From Bacteroidota bacterium (GTDB taxonomy: Bacteria; Bacteroidota; Bacteroidia; Bacteroidales; ML635J-15), in contig JAKQEK010000262.1 in NCBI GenBank assembly GCA_029558535.1, forward strand, positions 1 through 32,219: a stretch of DNA of 32,219 nucleotides. The letters are read 5' to 3'. The notes beneath the pieces are model-generated. The model was given only the letters and a program-made list of their open reading frames with translations. It did not search any database and had not been told where the DNA came from. The translations under genes were made by a program, and so were the position numbers. Positions 1-7,394 of this stretch are shown here, one piece after another. Within the stretch, counting starts at the first letter, position 1. Each line of letters opens with the position of its first letter.

Positions 1-2
1 AA

Positions 3-71
3 ATAAGTTGGAAGCAAAGACAAATTGTAAACCTTGAAAAACGACTTGAAAAACTAAAAAATATTGCTTGA
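3..71 (+). CDS. C-terminal end of an unidentified protein (partial)
   Basis: An open frame runs from the window edge to a TGA at 69-71 and encodes 22 residues. They are rich in Lys, Glu and Leu in a heptad-like spacing, ending EKRLEKLKNIA, which would suit a C-terminal amphipathic helix or short coiled coil. The start lies outside the window and too little remains to name a family. It could be chance, since 22 open codons is weak evidence, but the regular charged pattern favours a real protein end. Confidence 0.3.
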   Translation: MSWKQRQIVNLEKRLEKLKNIA

Positions 72-428
72 AAATTAATTAGTTATATAATAGAAAAAAA
101 GTTTGATATAAATAAATGAAGCGAATTTTGTTAGCTGTTGAACAGCTATTATTTACTTGTAATGTTTTTCAAGAACTGCCTTAGTGCGGCAAAAACATAT
201 GTTTTAATTTGTATGTTGCTGATATTCAATCGCTTAAGACTTCGCTAAAATTCGAAGAGGCAAGTCGGGAAAACCCGTCAGTTATTGTTTTTTCAATTTA
301 CTTAATCCATCCATTTGCACCATTATTCTTGATCATTTCATTTTATATTGGTTAAAATTTTCTTAAAGATTAAGCATAATTCAATAATTAACCGAGAATT
401 AATTACTTTCGTATTATAAATTTTGTTG
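72..428. other. Intergenic region with small inverted repeats
   Basis: No convincing gene is visible in these 357 bases. They contain a perfect palindrome at 132-148, a small hairpin of CTTCG (240-244) with CGAAG (253-257), and a 4-bp hairpin CGGG-AAAA-CCCG (66-77 of the 200s, i.e. 266-277) followed by a T-rich stretch near 288-293. The last pair could form a weak terminator for the upstream gene. No clean TAnnTTTG promoter was found before the TolC gene; the closest is an AT-rich stretch at about 414-425. Confidence 0.4.
132..148. repeat. 17-bp perfect palindrome
   Basis: TAGCTGTT-G-AACAGCTA reads the same on both strands apart from the central base, with 8-bp arms. It lies in the long leader ahead of the efflux genes. 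A palindrome of this size could be an operator for a dimeric regulator or a short hairpin. No regulator gene is visible beside it, so its role is open. Confidence 0.5.
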
Positions 429-1856
429 ATGAGAAAATTTGCAATAATTATCCCTTTAATTTTGTGTGCGTTTTTATCCTCTTTTTCACAAAATGCATGG
501 AGCCTCGAACGTTGCATTCAGTATGCTGTTGAAAACAATATTCAGGTAAAAAACCAGGAACTGAATGTACAAATAAACAATAATCAGTTACAACAATCAA
601 AACTTGGCATTTTACCCGGAATTAATATGGGCGCCAGCGAAAATCTCAGATTTGGACGTAGTGTTGACCCTTACACCAATGAGTTTTCAACAGATAATTT
701 TTCTTCCGCCAATTTTCAGGTATCTTCTTCGGTAACTCTCTTTAGTGGTCTCAGACAATATAACTCTGTTAAAAAAGCCGAAATTGACCAACAGGCAGGA
801 TATGCCTTACTGGATCAGACTAAAAACAACATAATGCTTGCAGTTGCATCTGCATATCTTAATGTTTTATATGCAATGGACTTGGTTGATTTGGCTATAC
901 AGCAGCGTGATATAACAACATTACAACTGGATCAAACCAATATTTTGGTTGAAGCAGGAAGTTTACCCCTCCAAAACAAATATGAACTCGAAGCTCAACT
1001 GGCAAACGAAGAATTAAATATTGTAAATTACGAAAATCAGCTAAACTTAGCTCTGCTCAATCTTGCTCAACTAATCGAAATTACCGATTATATCTCATTT
1101 TCAATTATCAGACCCGACCTTAATAATATTGTTACAAATTCTGTTCTGATGACCGTTGAGCAAATATATGAACAGGCTTTGGAAAATATGCCACAAATTG
1201 AATATGCTGGTCTTAATTTTCTTAGTGCCGAAAAAAATCTGGCAATTGCCAGGGGTGCTTATTTGCCCAATCTAAGTTTAAGCGCTTCATACGGATCTGG
1301 CTATTCGAGTTCGAGCAAACTTATTGATGGAATAAACATAGGAACTCCCTACCTTAGTGGATTTGCAACCGATAATGTTGGAAATATTCTTGATGTTTAT
1401 CAATACTCCTACGATTATAATTACGTTAACAAACCATTCGATGACCAATTAAAAGATAATGCAAGTACTGCTCTTACATTCAGCCTGAACATCCCGGTAT
1501 TTAACGGACTTCAAACAAGAACAGGAGTAAATAACAGTCAAATTTATCTCGAACAGTCTAAATTGCAGGTAGAACAGGCAAAAAAGGATTTACTAAAAGA
1601 CATTCAGCAAGCTTATGCCGATGCTCAATCGACAATGAAAAAATACTATGCTACCGAAAAAGCAATGATTTCAATGCAATTAAGTTTTGATTATACTCAA
1701 AAGAGATATGACGAAGGTTTAGTAAATACTACTGATTACAATATTGCAAAAAACAATTTGGCAAAAACTCAGGCAGAATTGATAAGAGCCAAATACGATT
1801 TTATCTTTAAACAAAAAATTCTCGATTTTTATACCGGTTTACCAATCAGATTATAG
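429..1856 (+). CDS. TolC-family outer membrane efflux protein
   Basis: Predicted outer-membrane channel of a tripartite exporter, forming a trimeric barrel plus periplasmic alpha-helical tunnel. The protein begins with a signal peptide (MRKF, a hydrophobic stretch, SFSQ). The first mature helix begins WSLERCIQYAVENN, the usual opening of TolC-family proteins. Two OEP-type repeats follow, each with long Gln/Ala/Leu-rich helices, and the later one includes the typical VEQAKKDLLKDIQQAYADAQ helix. At 475 residues it has the usual family length. I place the start at the ATG at 429, because the two codons before it in frame are TTG. The adaptor gene follows after 25 bp, so the pair is probably one operon. 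The substrate cannot be deduced. Confidence 0.9.
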   Translation: MRKFAIIIPLILCAFLSSFSQNAWSLERCIQYAVENNIQVKNQELNVQINNNQLQQSKLGILPGINMGASENLRFGRSVDPYTNEFSTDNFSSANFQVSSSVTLFSGLRQYNSVKKAEIDQQAGYALLDQTKNNIMLAVASAYLNVLYAMDLVDLAIQQRDITTLQLDQTNILVEAGSLPLQNKYELEAQLANEELNIVNYENQLNLALLNLAQLIEITDYISFSIIRPDLNNIVTNSVLMTVEQIYEQALENMPQIEYAGLNFLSAEKNLAIARGAYLPNLSLSASYGSGYSSSSKLIDGINIGTPYLSGFATDNVGNILDVYQYSYDYNYVNKPFDDQLKDNASTALTFSLNIPVFNGLQTRTGVNNSQIYLEQSKLQVEQAKKDLLKDIQQAYADAQSTMKKYYATEKAMISMQLSFDYTQKRYDEGLVNTTDYNIAKNNLAKTQAELIRAKYDFIFKQKILDFYTGLPIRL

Positions 1857-1881
1857 CTTTCAACAAAATATTTAGCAAAAA

Positions 1882-3270
1882 ATGAAAAAGAAACAAAATA
1901 GAAAAAAGAAAATTACAAGATGGGTTGTTATTGGTATTGCTGTACTAATAGTTTTTATGATTGTTGGTAAAAAAGCAGGTTGGTTTGGCTCTGACAGTAC
2001 TCATAAAATCAGCACCGATCCGGTAACCCAAAAAACTATTACAGAAGTTGTAACTGCAAGTGGAAAAATTCAGCCAGAAACCGAAATCAAAATAAGCCCC
2101 GATGTCTCGGGCGAAATAATCGAACTGTTGATAAAAGAAGGCGATCAGGTTAAAAAAGGCGATTATTTACTGAAAATAAAACCCGATATTTATGAGTCTG
2201 CTGTTGAAAGGTCTGTGGCCGCCGGAAATTCTGCAAATGCCAATCTATCTAATAGTCAGGCGCGTCTGGAACAAGTAAAGGCTCAATTCGTACAGACAGA
2301 ACTTTCTTATAACAGAAGTAAAAACCTTTACGAGCAAGGTGTTATTTCAAAAGCAGAATATGAAAATGCATTAGCCGCTTATCAAATGGGATTAGCAGAC
2401 GTGAGAGCCGCCGAAGCTAGTGTAAATGCTGCAAATTTTTCGGTTATGAGTTCGTATGCTACGGTTAAAGAAGCTAACGAAAATTTACGTAAAACATCTG
2501 TTTTTGCTCCTATGGACGGGACAATTTCTATGCTTAACGTAGAAGTTGGAGAACGTGTTGTTGGTACCGAAATGATGGCAGGAACAGAAATGATGCGTAT
2601 TGCTAACCTCGAAGTAATGGAAGTAATTGTTGATGTTAACGAAAACGACATCGTAAAGATTAAACTAAACGATAGTGCCGACATAGAAGTTGATGCATAC
2701 CTAAACAGAAAGTTCAAAGGTATTGTTACCGAGATTGCAAATTCAGCAACCTCATCAGGATTGTCTGTTGATCAGGTTACAAATTTTAAAGTAAAAATTA
2801 GAATTCTCCCCGAGTCATATCAGGATTTGATTGATGAGGGAAATAATTATCCATTTCGTCCGGGTATGTCAGCAACTGTCGATATTCATACAAAAACTGT
2901 TTACAACGTATTGGCTGTTCCATTGCCGGCTGTAACAACCCGGGCCGACACATCTGGTATTGGCTATAAACAAGAACCTGGTAACCAGAAAACAATAACC
3001 ATCAGCAACGAAGATGTTGAGGTCTCTCAATCTCAAACAGAAGATAAAACTACTCTTGTAGAAGTTGTTTTTGTTTACAAAGACGGAAAAATAGAACAAC
3101 GTAAAGTAAAAACCGGTATTCAGGATTCGTACTTTATCGAAATTATTGAAGGTCTTAAAGAAGGGGAAGAAGTAGTAACTGCACCCTATAATCTGGTTTC
3201 AAAAATCCTTAAAAATGGTGATGCCGTCAAAAAGGTAACTAAAGAAGAACTGTTTAAAACTGAAAAGTAA
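1882..3270 (+). CDS. HlyD/MacA-family periplasmic adaptor (membrane fusion) protein
   Basis: Predicted adaptor linking an inner-membrane pump to the TolC-like channel. There is a Lys/Arg-rich cytoplasmic start, one transmembrane segment at about residues 14-27 (VVIGIAVLIVFMIV), then a biotinyl-lipoyl-like hairpin half (SGKIQPETEIKISPDVSGEI). A long alpha-hairpin follows at about 110-200, then a beta-barrel and a membrane-proximal region ending in KTGIQDSYFIEIIEGLKEGE. Its 462 residues match MacA-like adaptors. No inner-membrane ABC or RND pump gene follows, although these usually sit next to such adaptors. The last 33 codons are duplicated 645 bp downstream (see the repeat at 3814-3926). Confidence 0.88.
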   Translation: MKKKQNRKKKITRWVVIGIAVLIVFMIVGKKAGWFGSDSTHKISTDPVTQKTITEVVTASGKIQPETEIKISPDVSGEIIELLIKEGDQVKKGDYLLKIKPDIYESAVERSVAAGNSANANLSNSQARLEQVKAQFVQTELSYNRSKNLYEQGVISKAEYENALAAYQMGLADVRAAEASVNAANFSVMSSYATVKEANENLRKTSVFAPMDGTISMLNVEVGERVVGTEMMAGTEMMRIANLEVMEVIVDVNENDIVKIKLNDSADIEVDAYLNRKFKGIVTEIANSATSSGLSVDQVTNFKVKIRILPESYQDLIDEGNNYPFRPGMSATVDIHTKTVYNVLAVPLPAVTTRADTSGIGYKQEPGNQKTITISNEDVEVSQSQTEDKTTLVEVVFVYKDGKIEQRKVKTGIQDSYFIEIIEGLKEGEEVVTAPYNLVSKILKNGDAVKKVTKEELFKTEK

Positions 3271-3281
3271 ACAGTTTTTAT
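3169..3281 (+). repeat. Duplicated adaptor-gene tail, copy 1
   Basis: The last codons of the adaptor gene, its stop and 11 further bases recur at 3814-3926. The copies differ at seven positions. Six of these are third-position silent changes in six of the first seven compared codons after the shared GAA (region encoding VVTAPY). One is AAT versus GAT (Asn to Asp). The remaining bases, about 88 positions including the stop and the post-stop hairpin, are identical. Confidence 0.95.
3256..3278 (+). terminator. Weak hairpin overlapping the adaptor stop codon
   Basis: AAAACTG (3256-3262) can pair with CAGTTTT (3272-3278) around a 9-nt loop that contains the TAA stop. The stem is AT-rich with only a short T run, so termination would be inefficient. 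The same hairpin is preserved in the duplicated tail at 3901-3923. Confidence 0.4.
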
Positions 3282-3813
3282 AATTGTTGATTCCCTATTT
3301 ATAGAACAATGATATTTATAAACCTCCGGCTTATAATACTCTTTCGTAGTAGAAATTTCAGTAGCAAATTTTAATCAAAATTATAACAATGCATTTGTTT
3401 TTGAGGGAATTTAATAGAAAATTTAAGCTCCTAACTCACATTTGAAACTCCGCGTGCTGGCCTCGGCAAAACGGCGGGAAGAACAAGCGGTGAGAACGAA
3501 ACAATTAGAACCGAAGCTCGGCGAAGCCAATTGTGTCGAGCCGATATGACAAGTGCCGATGATAAATTTGTTTAGTATAATTGAGCAATTGAAATTGCGA
3601 AGATTAGGCTATTACAAATTTACAATCGGTATCGTTCCTAAAACAAATTCTTAAAAGGGAAAAGGTGTTGGCATTTGTTTTAGGCCAAGGTCGACATACA
3701 ATTCTTTTGTTTTGTTCGAGGCGGATTGGGTAGCGTTGTTTTGCCTTGATTTCTTTGTTACTTTCTTGATCAAGCAAGAAAGTTAAAATAATCTAGCGTA
3801 GTTACGAAAACAA
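3282..3813. repeat. 532-bp spacer, probable intergenic repetitive element
   Basis: This spacer separates the two tail copies and has no credible gene. Its middle, about 3445-3560, is clearly more GC-rich than the surroundings and contains self-complementary blocks around CCGAAGCTCGGCGAAGCC and GTGTCGAGCCGAT. The right end carries the run GCCTTGATTTCTTTGTTAC followed by a perfect hairpin (3760-3783). From memory, similar CCTTGATT and TTCTTTGTTACTTTCTTG strings occur between genes in Bacteroidota genomes, so a multi-copy intergenic element is likely. I cannot test copy number here. Confidence 0.5.
3760..3783. repeat. Perfect inverted repeat at the right end of the spacer
   Basis: ACTTTCTTG (3760-3768) pairs with CAAGAAAGT (3775-3783) around a 6-nt loop. 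The centre also holds the self-complementary CTTGATCAAG (3765-3774). It lies about 30 bp before the second tail copy, so it may mark the boundary of an inserted element. Confidence 0.7.
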
Positions 3814-3926
3814 GAAGTCGTTACGGCTCCATACAATCTGGTTTCAAAAATCCTTAAAGATGGTGATGCCGTCAAAAAGGTAACTAAAGAAGAACTGTTT
3901 AAAACTGAAAAGTAAACAGTTTTTAT
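3814..3926 (+). pseudogene. Duplicated adaptor-gene tail, copy 2 (remnant)
   Basis: This stretch encodes EVVTAPYNLVSKILK followed by D and the same last 17 residues as the intact adaptor, then TAA at 3913-3915 and the same post-stop hairpin. It has no start codon and its upstream flank is unrelated to the adaptor gene, so it is a 3' fragment. It sits directly before the tsaB promoter and may mark the original position of the gene end, with the spacer and the other copy arriving later. Six silent differences clustered at its 5' end suggest that part came from a diverged homologue. Confidence 0.85.
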
Positions 3927-3943
3927 TTATATCCCGAATTTAG

Positions 3944-3951
3944 TATTTTTG
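3944..3951 (+). promoter_or_regulatory. Promoter -7 box for tsaB cluster
   Basis: TATTTTTG matches the Bacteroidota -7 consensus TAnnTTTG and lies 24 bp before the tsaB ATG, giving a leader of roughly 18 nt. A clear TTTG -33 box is not seen at the expected distance. Confidence 0.5.
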
Positions 3952-3974
3952 CTGCTTATATATTAACAATATTA

Positions 3975-4679
3975 ATGGCTAAAATTCTAAACATAGAAAC
4001 TTCAACCGAAATTTGCTCCGTTTCTATTTCAGAAGACGGGAATTGTAAATTCTTAAAAATATATATCCCCGATTCGGAATCTGCTGAAAAATTCTCACAT
4101 TCAAAATTACTTGCTGTTTTTATTGATGAAATACTAAAAGAAAACCAAATACTTCCTTCACAAATTGATGCCGTTGCTGTAAGCGGAGGTCCCGGCTCTT
4201 ATACCGGATTAAGAATAGGCGTAAGTTCCGCAAAGGGATTTGCTTTCGGAATAGGAAAACCTTTGATTGCTGTTGATTCAATGCATATAATCGCAAAAAT
4301 GGCCAAAACAAAAACAGGTGATAATTTTGAATATTTCATCCCAATGACTGATGCTCGCAGAATGGAAGTTTATTGCTCGGTTTTCGACAAATCGTTAAGA
4401 CAAATCAGCCCGGTAGAAGCCAAAATTATCACTGAGGATTCTTTTGAAGAATACGAACAGTATAAAACTTGTTTTTGTGGTAATGGTGCAGAAAAATGTA
4501 TTTCAATTTTACAAAACCAGAATTTCAGTTTTGCTAAAAACATATTTCCTTCAGCTGAATACATGGGCGAATTTTCGGAACAGAAATATAATAATAAAGA
4601 TTTTGCCGATTTAGCATATTATGAACCATACTATCTTAAAGATTTTGTTGCAACAACTCCTAAAAATAAAATAATATGA
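3975..4679 (+). CDS. tsaB: TsaB, tRNA threonylcarbamoyladenosine (t6A37) synthesis subunit
   Basis: TsaB is the non-catalytic partner of TsaD in the cytoplasmic complex that makes t6A at position 37 of ANN-decoding tRNAs. The start MAKILNIETSTEICSVSISE is the ASKHA-fold phosphate-binding strand region. SGGPGSYTGLRIGVSSAKGF is the family signature, followed by KPLIAVDSM. At 234 residues it has the usual length. TsaB normally lacks the metal-binding His residues of TsaD, and none are seen here. The stop overlaps the next gene's start (ATGA), which indicates translational coupling. Confidence 0.92.
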   Translation: MAKILNIETSTEICSVSISEDGNCKFLKIYIPDSESAEKFSHSKLLAVFIDEILKENQILPSQIDAVAVSGGPGSYTGLRIGVSSAKGFAFGIGKPLIAVDSMHIIAKMAKTKTGDNFEYFIPMTDARRMEVYCSVFDKSLRQISPVEAKIITEDSFEEYEQYKTCFCGNGAEKCISILQNQNFSFAKNIFPSAEYMGEFSEQKYNNKDFADLAYYEPYYLKDFVATTPKNKII

Positions 4680-5407
4680 GATTTACAAACACTTCTAATC
4701 CTGTTTTGACAAATAAAGCGTTCAGCGTTCAGGCTGATGGCGATGTTATGACAATTAAAGGGACTGTAAATAAATCCCTTTTACTGTTTTTAATTCTATT
4801 GATAACAGCAAGTTTGTCGTGGAAACTCGCGGCTTCGGGCTCCGAACTGTTATCGCAGCTATTATGGCCTTCGGCAATTATTGGTTTTGTATTGGCTATA
4901 ATAACAATTTTTGCAAAAAAATATGCAATGTACACCGCTCCACTTTATGTCGCTGCTCAGGGCTTTTTCCTTGGTGCAATTTCTATGGTTTATAATTTTA
5001 TCTATCCGGGAATTATTGTTCAGGCGGTATTGTTAACAGCCGGAATTCTTGGAGTTATGCTATTTGCATATAAAACAGGTATGATTAAAGTAACTCAGAA
5101 ATTTCGTTCCGGAGTATTAATTGCAACCGGTGGTATTGCTCTTGTATATTTAGCTTCATTCGTTATGAACTTGTTTGGAGCCCAAATGCCTTATATTCAC
5201 GAAGGGGGGCCTATTGGCATTGGCATAAGCCTGTTTATTGTAATTATTGCGGCCTTAAATCTGATACTTGATTTTAGTTTTATCGAAGAAGCCTCCCATT
5301 CAAATGCTCCCAAATATATGGAATGGTATGCGGCATTTGGTTTAATGGTTACACTAATTTGGTTATATCTCGAAATATTAAGATTATTAGGTAAAATCAG
5401 AAGATAA
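4676..5407 (+). CDS. Bax inhibitor-1/YccA-like membrane protein
   Basis: An integral membrane protein of 243 residues with about seven hydrophobic segments, beginning near residue 30 (KSLLLFLILLITASLSW). The N-terminal RFTNTSNPVL...F and the segments APLYVAAQGFFLGAISMVY and FSFIEEASHSNAPKYMEWYA are typical of the bacterial Bax inhibitor-1-like (COG4760) family. Some relatives act as pH-sensitive calcium leak channels or FtsH modulators, but no function is established for this subgroup. It overlaps tsaB by 4 bp and is followed after 3 bp by the aldolase, so the three are probably co-transcribed. Confidence 0.85.
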   Translation: MRFTNTSNPVLTNKAFSVQADGDVMTIKGTVNKSLLLFLILLITASLSWKLAASGSELLSQLLWPSAIIGFVLAIITIFAKKYAMYTAPLYVAAQGFFLGAISMVYNFIYPGIIVQAVLLTAGILGVMLFAYKTGMIKVTQKFRSGVLIATGGIALVYLASFVMNLFGAQMPYIHEGGPIGIGISLFIVIIAALNLILDFSFIEEASHSNAPKYMEWYAAFGLMVTLIWLYLEILRLLGKIRR

Positions 5408-5410
5408 ATT

Positions 5411-6427
5411 ATGCATTACAATTTTCGTAACGATTACAGCGAAGGGGCTCATCCAAATATTATCAAAGCATTGGGCAATTCAAACACCGAGCAAGCTGAC
5501 GGCTATGGCGAGGATAAATTTAGTTTCGAGGCTGCAGATAAAATAAAAGCAGAACTTGGCTGTAATAATGCTGATATTCATTTTGTTTCGGGTGGAACAC
5601 AGGCTAATCTGCTGTGTGTCAGCTCTTTTCTAAAACCATACGAATCGGTTATTTCAGCACAAACTGCACATATCGAAGTACATGAAGCCGGGGCAATTGA
5701 ATTTACAGGACATAAAATAAATACTTATCCCGGTATAAATGGCAAATTATGTCCCGAACAAATTCAGGAGGCTGTTAATTTTCATTACGATGAACATATG
5801 GTTGTACCAAAGCTCGTTTTTATTTCAAATACTACCGAATTAGGAACAGTGTACCGCAAAAAAGACCTTGAGGCAATCTCTGAAGTTTGTAAAAAATATA
5901 ATCTGCTGTTATATATAGACGGTGCAAGACTTGGCCAAGCGATAAAATCATCCGTTGCTGATGCTTCCCTTGCTGATATTGCAAAACTTGCTGATGCTTT
6001 TTATATTGGCGGAACTAAAAACGGAGCTTTAATTGGTGAAGCTGTCATAATAATTAATCCGGAACTGAAACCCTATTTCCGTTATAACATGAAACAAAAA
6101 GGAGCTCTTTTAGCAAAGGGTAGAATTATAGGTATTCAGTTTGACGAATTGTTTAAAAATGGCTTATACTACGAACTTGCATCACATGCAAACAATATGG
6201 CGATGAATCTCGCTAATGGAATAGATGCTGCAGGCTATAAATTTCTTGCTCCGCCCGAATCAAATCAGATTTTTCCTGTTTTTCCCAATAAGCTAATTGA
6301 TAAACTATCTAAAGATTTTGAATTCTATGTTTGGTCTAAATATGATGAAAATAATTCAGTAGCAAGATTAGTTTGTTCGTGGGCAACAAAAAATGAAGCA
6401 GTGGATGCTTTTTTGAAAAGTATTTAA
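5411..6427 (+). CDS. Low-specificity L-threonine aldolase family (PLP enzyme)
   Basis: A fold-type I PLP enzyme expected to cleave threonine or allo-threonine to glycine and acetaldehyde in the cytoplasm. NDYSEGAHPNI at the N terminus, GYGED (31-35), HFVSGGTQAN (57-66), and the ring-stacking His in AHIEVHEAG are present. So are the PLP-nitrogen Asp in YIDGARLG (Asp170) and the Schiff-base Lys in GGTKNG (Lys203). At 338 residues it has family length. It is the last gene of the tsaB cluster and ends 29 bp from the convergent methyltransferase. Other beta-eliminating lyases share this fold, so substrate preference is inferred. Confidence 0.88.
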   Translation: MHYNFRNDYSEGAHPNIIKALGNSNTEQADGYGEDKFSFEAADKIKAELGCNNADIHFVSGGTQANLLCVSSFLKPYESVISAQTAHIEVHEAGAIEFTGHKINTYPGINGKLCPEQIQEAVNFHYDEHMVVPKLVFISNTTELGTVYRKKDLEAISEVCKKYNLLLYIDGARLGQAIKSSVADASLADIAKLADAFYIGGTKNGALIGEAVIIINPELKPYFRYNMKQKGALLAKGRIIGIQFDELFKNGLYYELASHANNMAMNLANGIDAAGYKFLAPPESNQIFPVFPNKLIDKLSKDFEFYVWSKYDENNSVARLVCSWATKNEAVDAFLKSI

Positions 6428-6456
6428 CTCTAATAAATTAAGTCTGCGTAAAAAAA

Positions 6457-7170
6457 CTAATACAAACAAGCCACATAATCGTAGTGTGGACCTTCGGCAA
6501 TAAACTGCATTTTAAAATTAACCTCGTTTGCTACAGCTTCTACTGTGTAAGGATCTATAAAAAACCATTTGAATTTTCCTGATTTAAGTTTTTTATACTC
6601 AAGTTCATAAACCAACTCTCCATAATATTTGTCTGTTAAAGGAATGCTTAAACTTCCGTCTTCTTCCATATATAAATATTGAAGATCAGAGGAGTCGAAA
6701 ATTATTTTACCTCCCGGTTTAAGCAATGTTCTGATATGTTCCAGTAAATTTGGTAAATCAGGTAATGAGCCCGCTATCCCAATTCCATTCATCAACATTA
6801 AAATCGAATCAAAAGTTTTTCCCGAATAGTTAAAAATATCATCACAGACAACATTTTTCAACCCTCGATCTTTCATTACTTCACAGCAACCCGGTGAAAT
6901 ATCAAGCGAAGTAACATTGTATCCCAAACCTTGCAGATACAAAGAGTGCGATCCTGCACATGCTCCTACATCTAATATTTCTCCTCTGGCTTGCTGTAGT
7001 GCTTTTTGTTCATGCTTTGGCATTTCCGAAAATTCTCTGAATAAATATGCCCCTTCTAAATACTCGGTTTCCGCAAGATCCGATTTAACTGTTATTTTTG
7101 CTGATTTGTCCCCCAAAAAATAATCCTTACAGCATAATCCAAATATGTCTTCGCCCTTTATACTTTTCAT
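6457..7170 (-). CDS. Class I SAM-dependent methyltransferase
   Basis: Contains the SAM-binding motif I EILDVGACAGSHSL (about residues 64-77 from the chosen start), the acidic end of beta-2 in VTSLDIS, a motif with VVCDDIF, and FDSILMLMNGIG. The LLKPGGKIIFDSSD strand that follows is typical of the Methyltransf_11/25 group. I choose the ATG at 7170 (MKSIKGEDIF). A TTG at 7182 would add four residues. Substrate is not identifiable. It is transcribed toward the threonine aldolase gene and away from the nonulosonate cassette. Confidence 0.85.
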   Translation of the reverse strand: MKSIKGEDIFGLCCKDYFLGDKSAKITVKSDLAETEYLEGAYLFREFSEMPKHEQKALQQARGEILDVGACAGSHSLYLQGLGYNVTSLDISPGCCEVMKDRGLKNVVCDDIFNYSGKTFDSILMLMNGIGIAGSLPDLPNLLEHIRTLLKPGGKIIFDSSDLQYLYMEEDGSLSIPLTDKYYGELVYELEYKKLKSGKFKWFFIDPYTVEAVANEVNFKMQFIAEGPHYDYVACLY

Positions 7171-7367
7171 TTTTTCTCTCAATTTAACATCGCAAAGATT
7201 TTAACGAAGATTAATCCAAAAAGTTGCAAAAAATAATTTAATACATTATAAACCTTCAAATTATAAAATACTCATCTTTCTTATATTCAACAAATTAAAT
7301 GACCTATCTGTAAAATTAATATTTCTTAGGTATTGTTCATCCAATAGGTCAGGTAAAAAAAATCATT

Positions 7368-7375
7368 TATATTTG
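7368..7375 (+). promoter_or_regulatory. Promoter -7 box for the nonulosonate cassette
   Basis: TATATTTG fits TAnnTTTG exactly and lies 19 bp before the first ATG of the cassette. A TTG -33 box at the expected spacing is not evident. No terminator or further promoter is seen between the three genes that follow. Confidence 0.5.
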
Positions 7376-7394
7376 TAAAACATTTATCTGTTTT

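Noticed and set aside
2382..3099. Several reverse-strand open frames inside the adaptor gene
   Set aside because: They overlap a strongly supported adaptor gene, have no recognisable domains and show Ser/Thr/Ile-rich, antisense-type composition.
3441..3660. GC-rich block as a tRNA or other known structured RNA gene
   Set aside because: No cloverleaf, T-loop (GTTCRA) or CCA end could be fitted, and a complete fold could not be verified by eye.
3169..3926. 113-bp repeat as a transposon target-site duplication
   Set aside because: Target duplications are usually under about 15 bp and identical. This one is long and has clustered silent differences.
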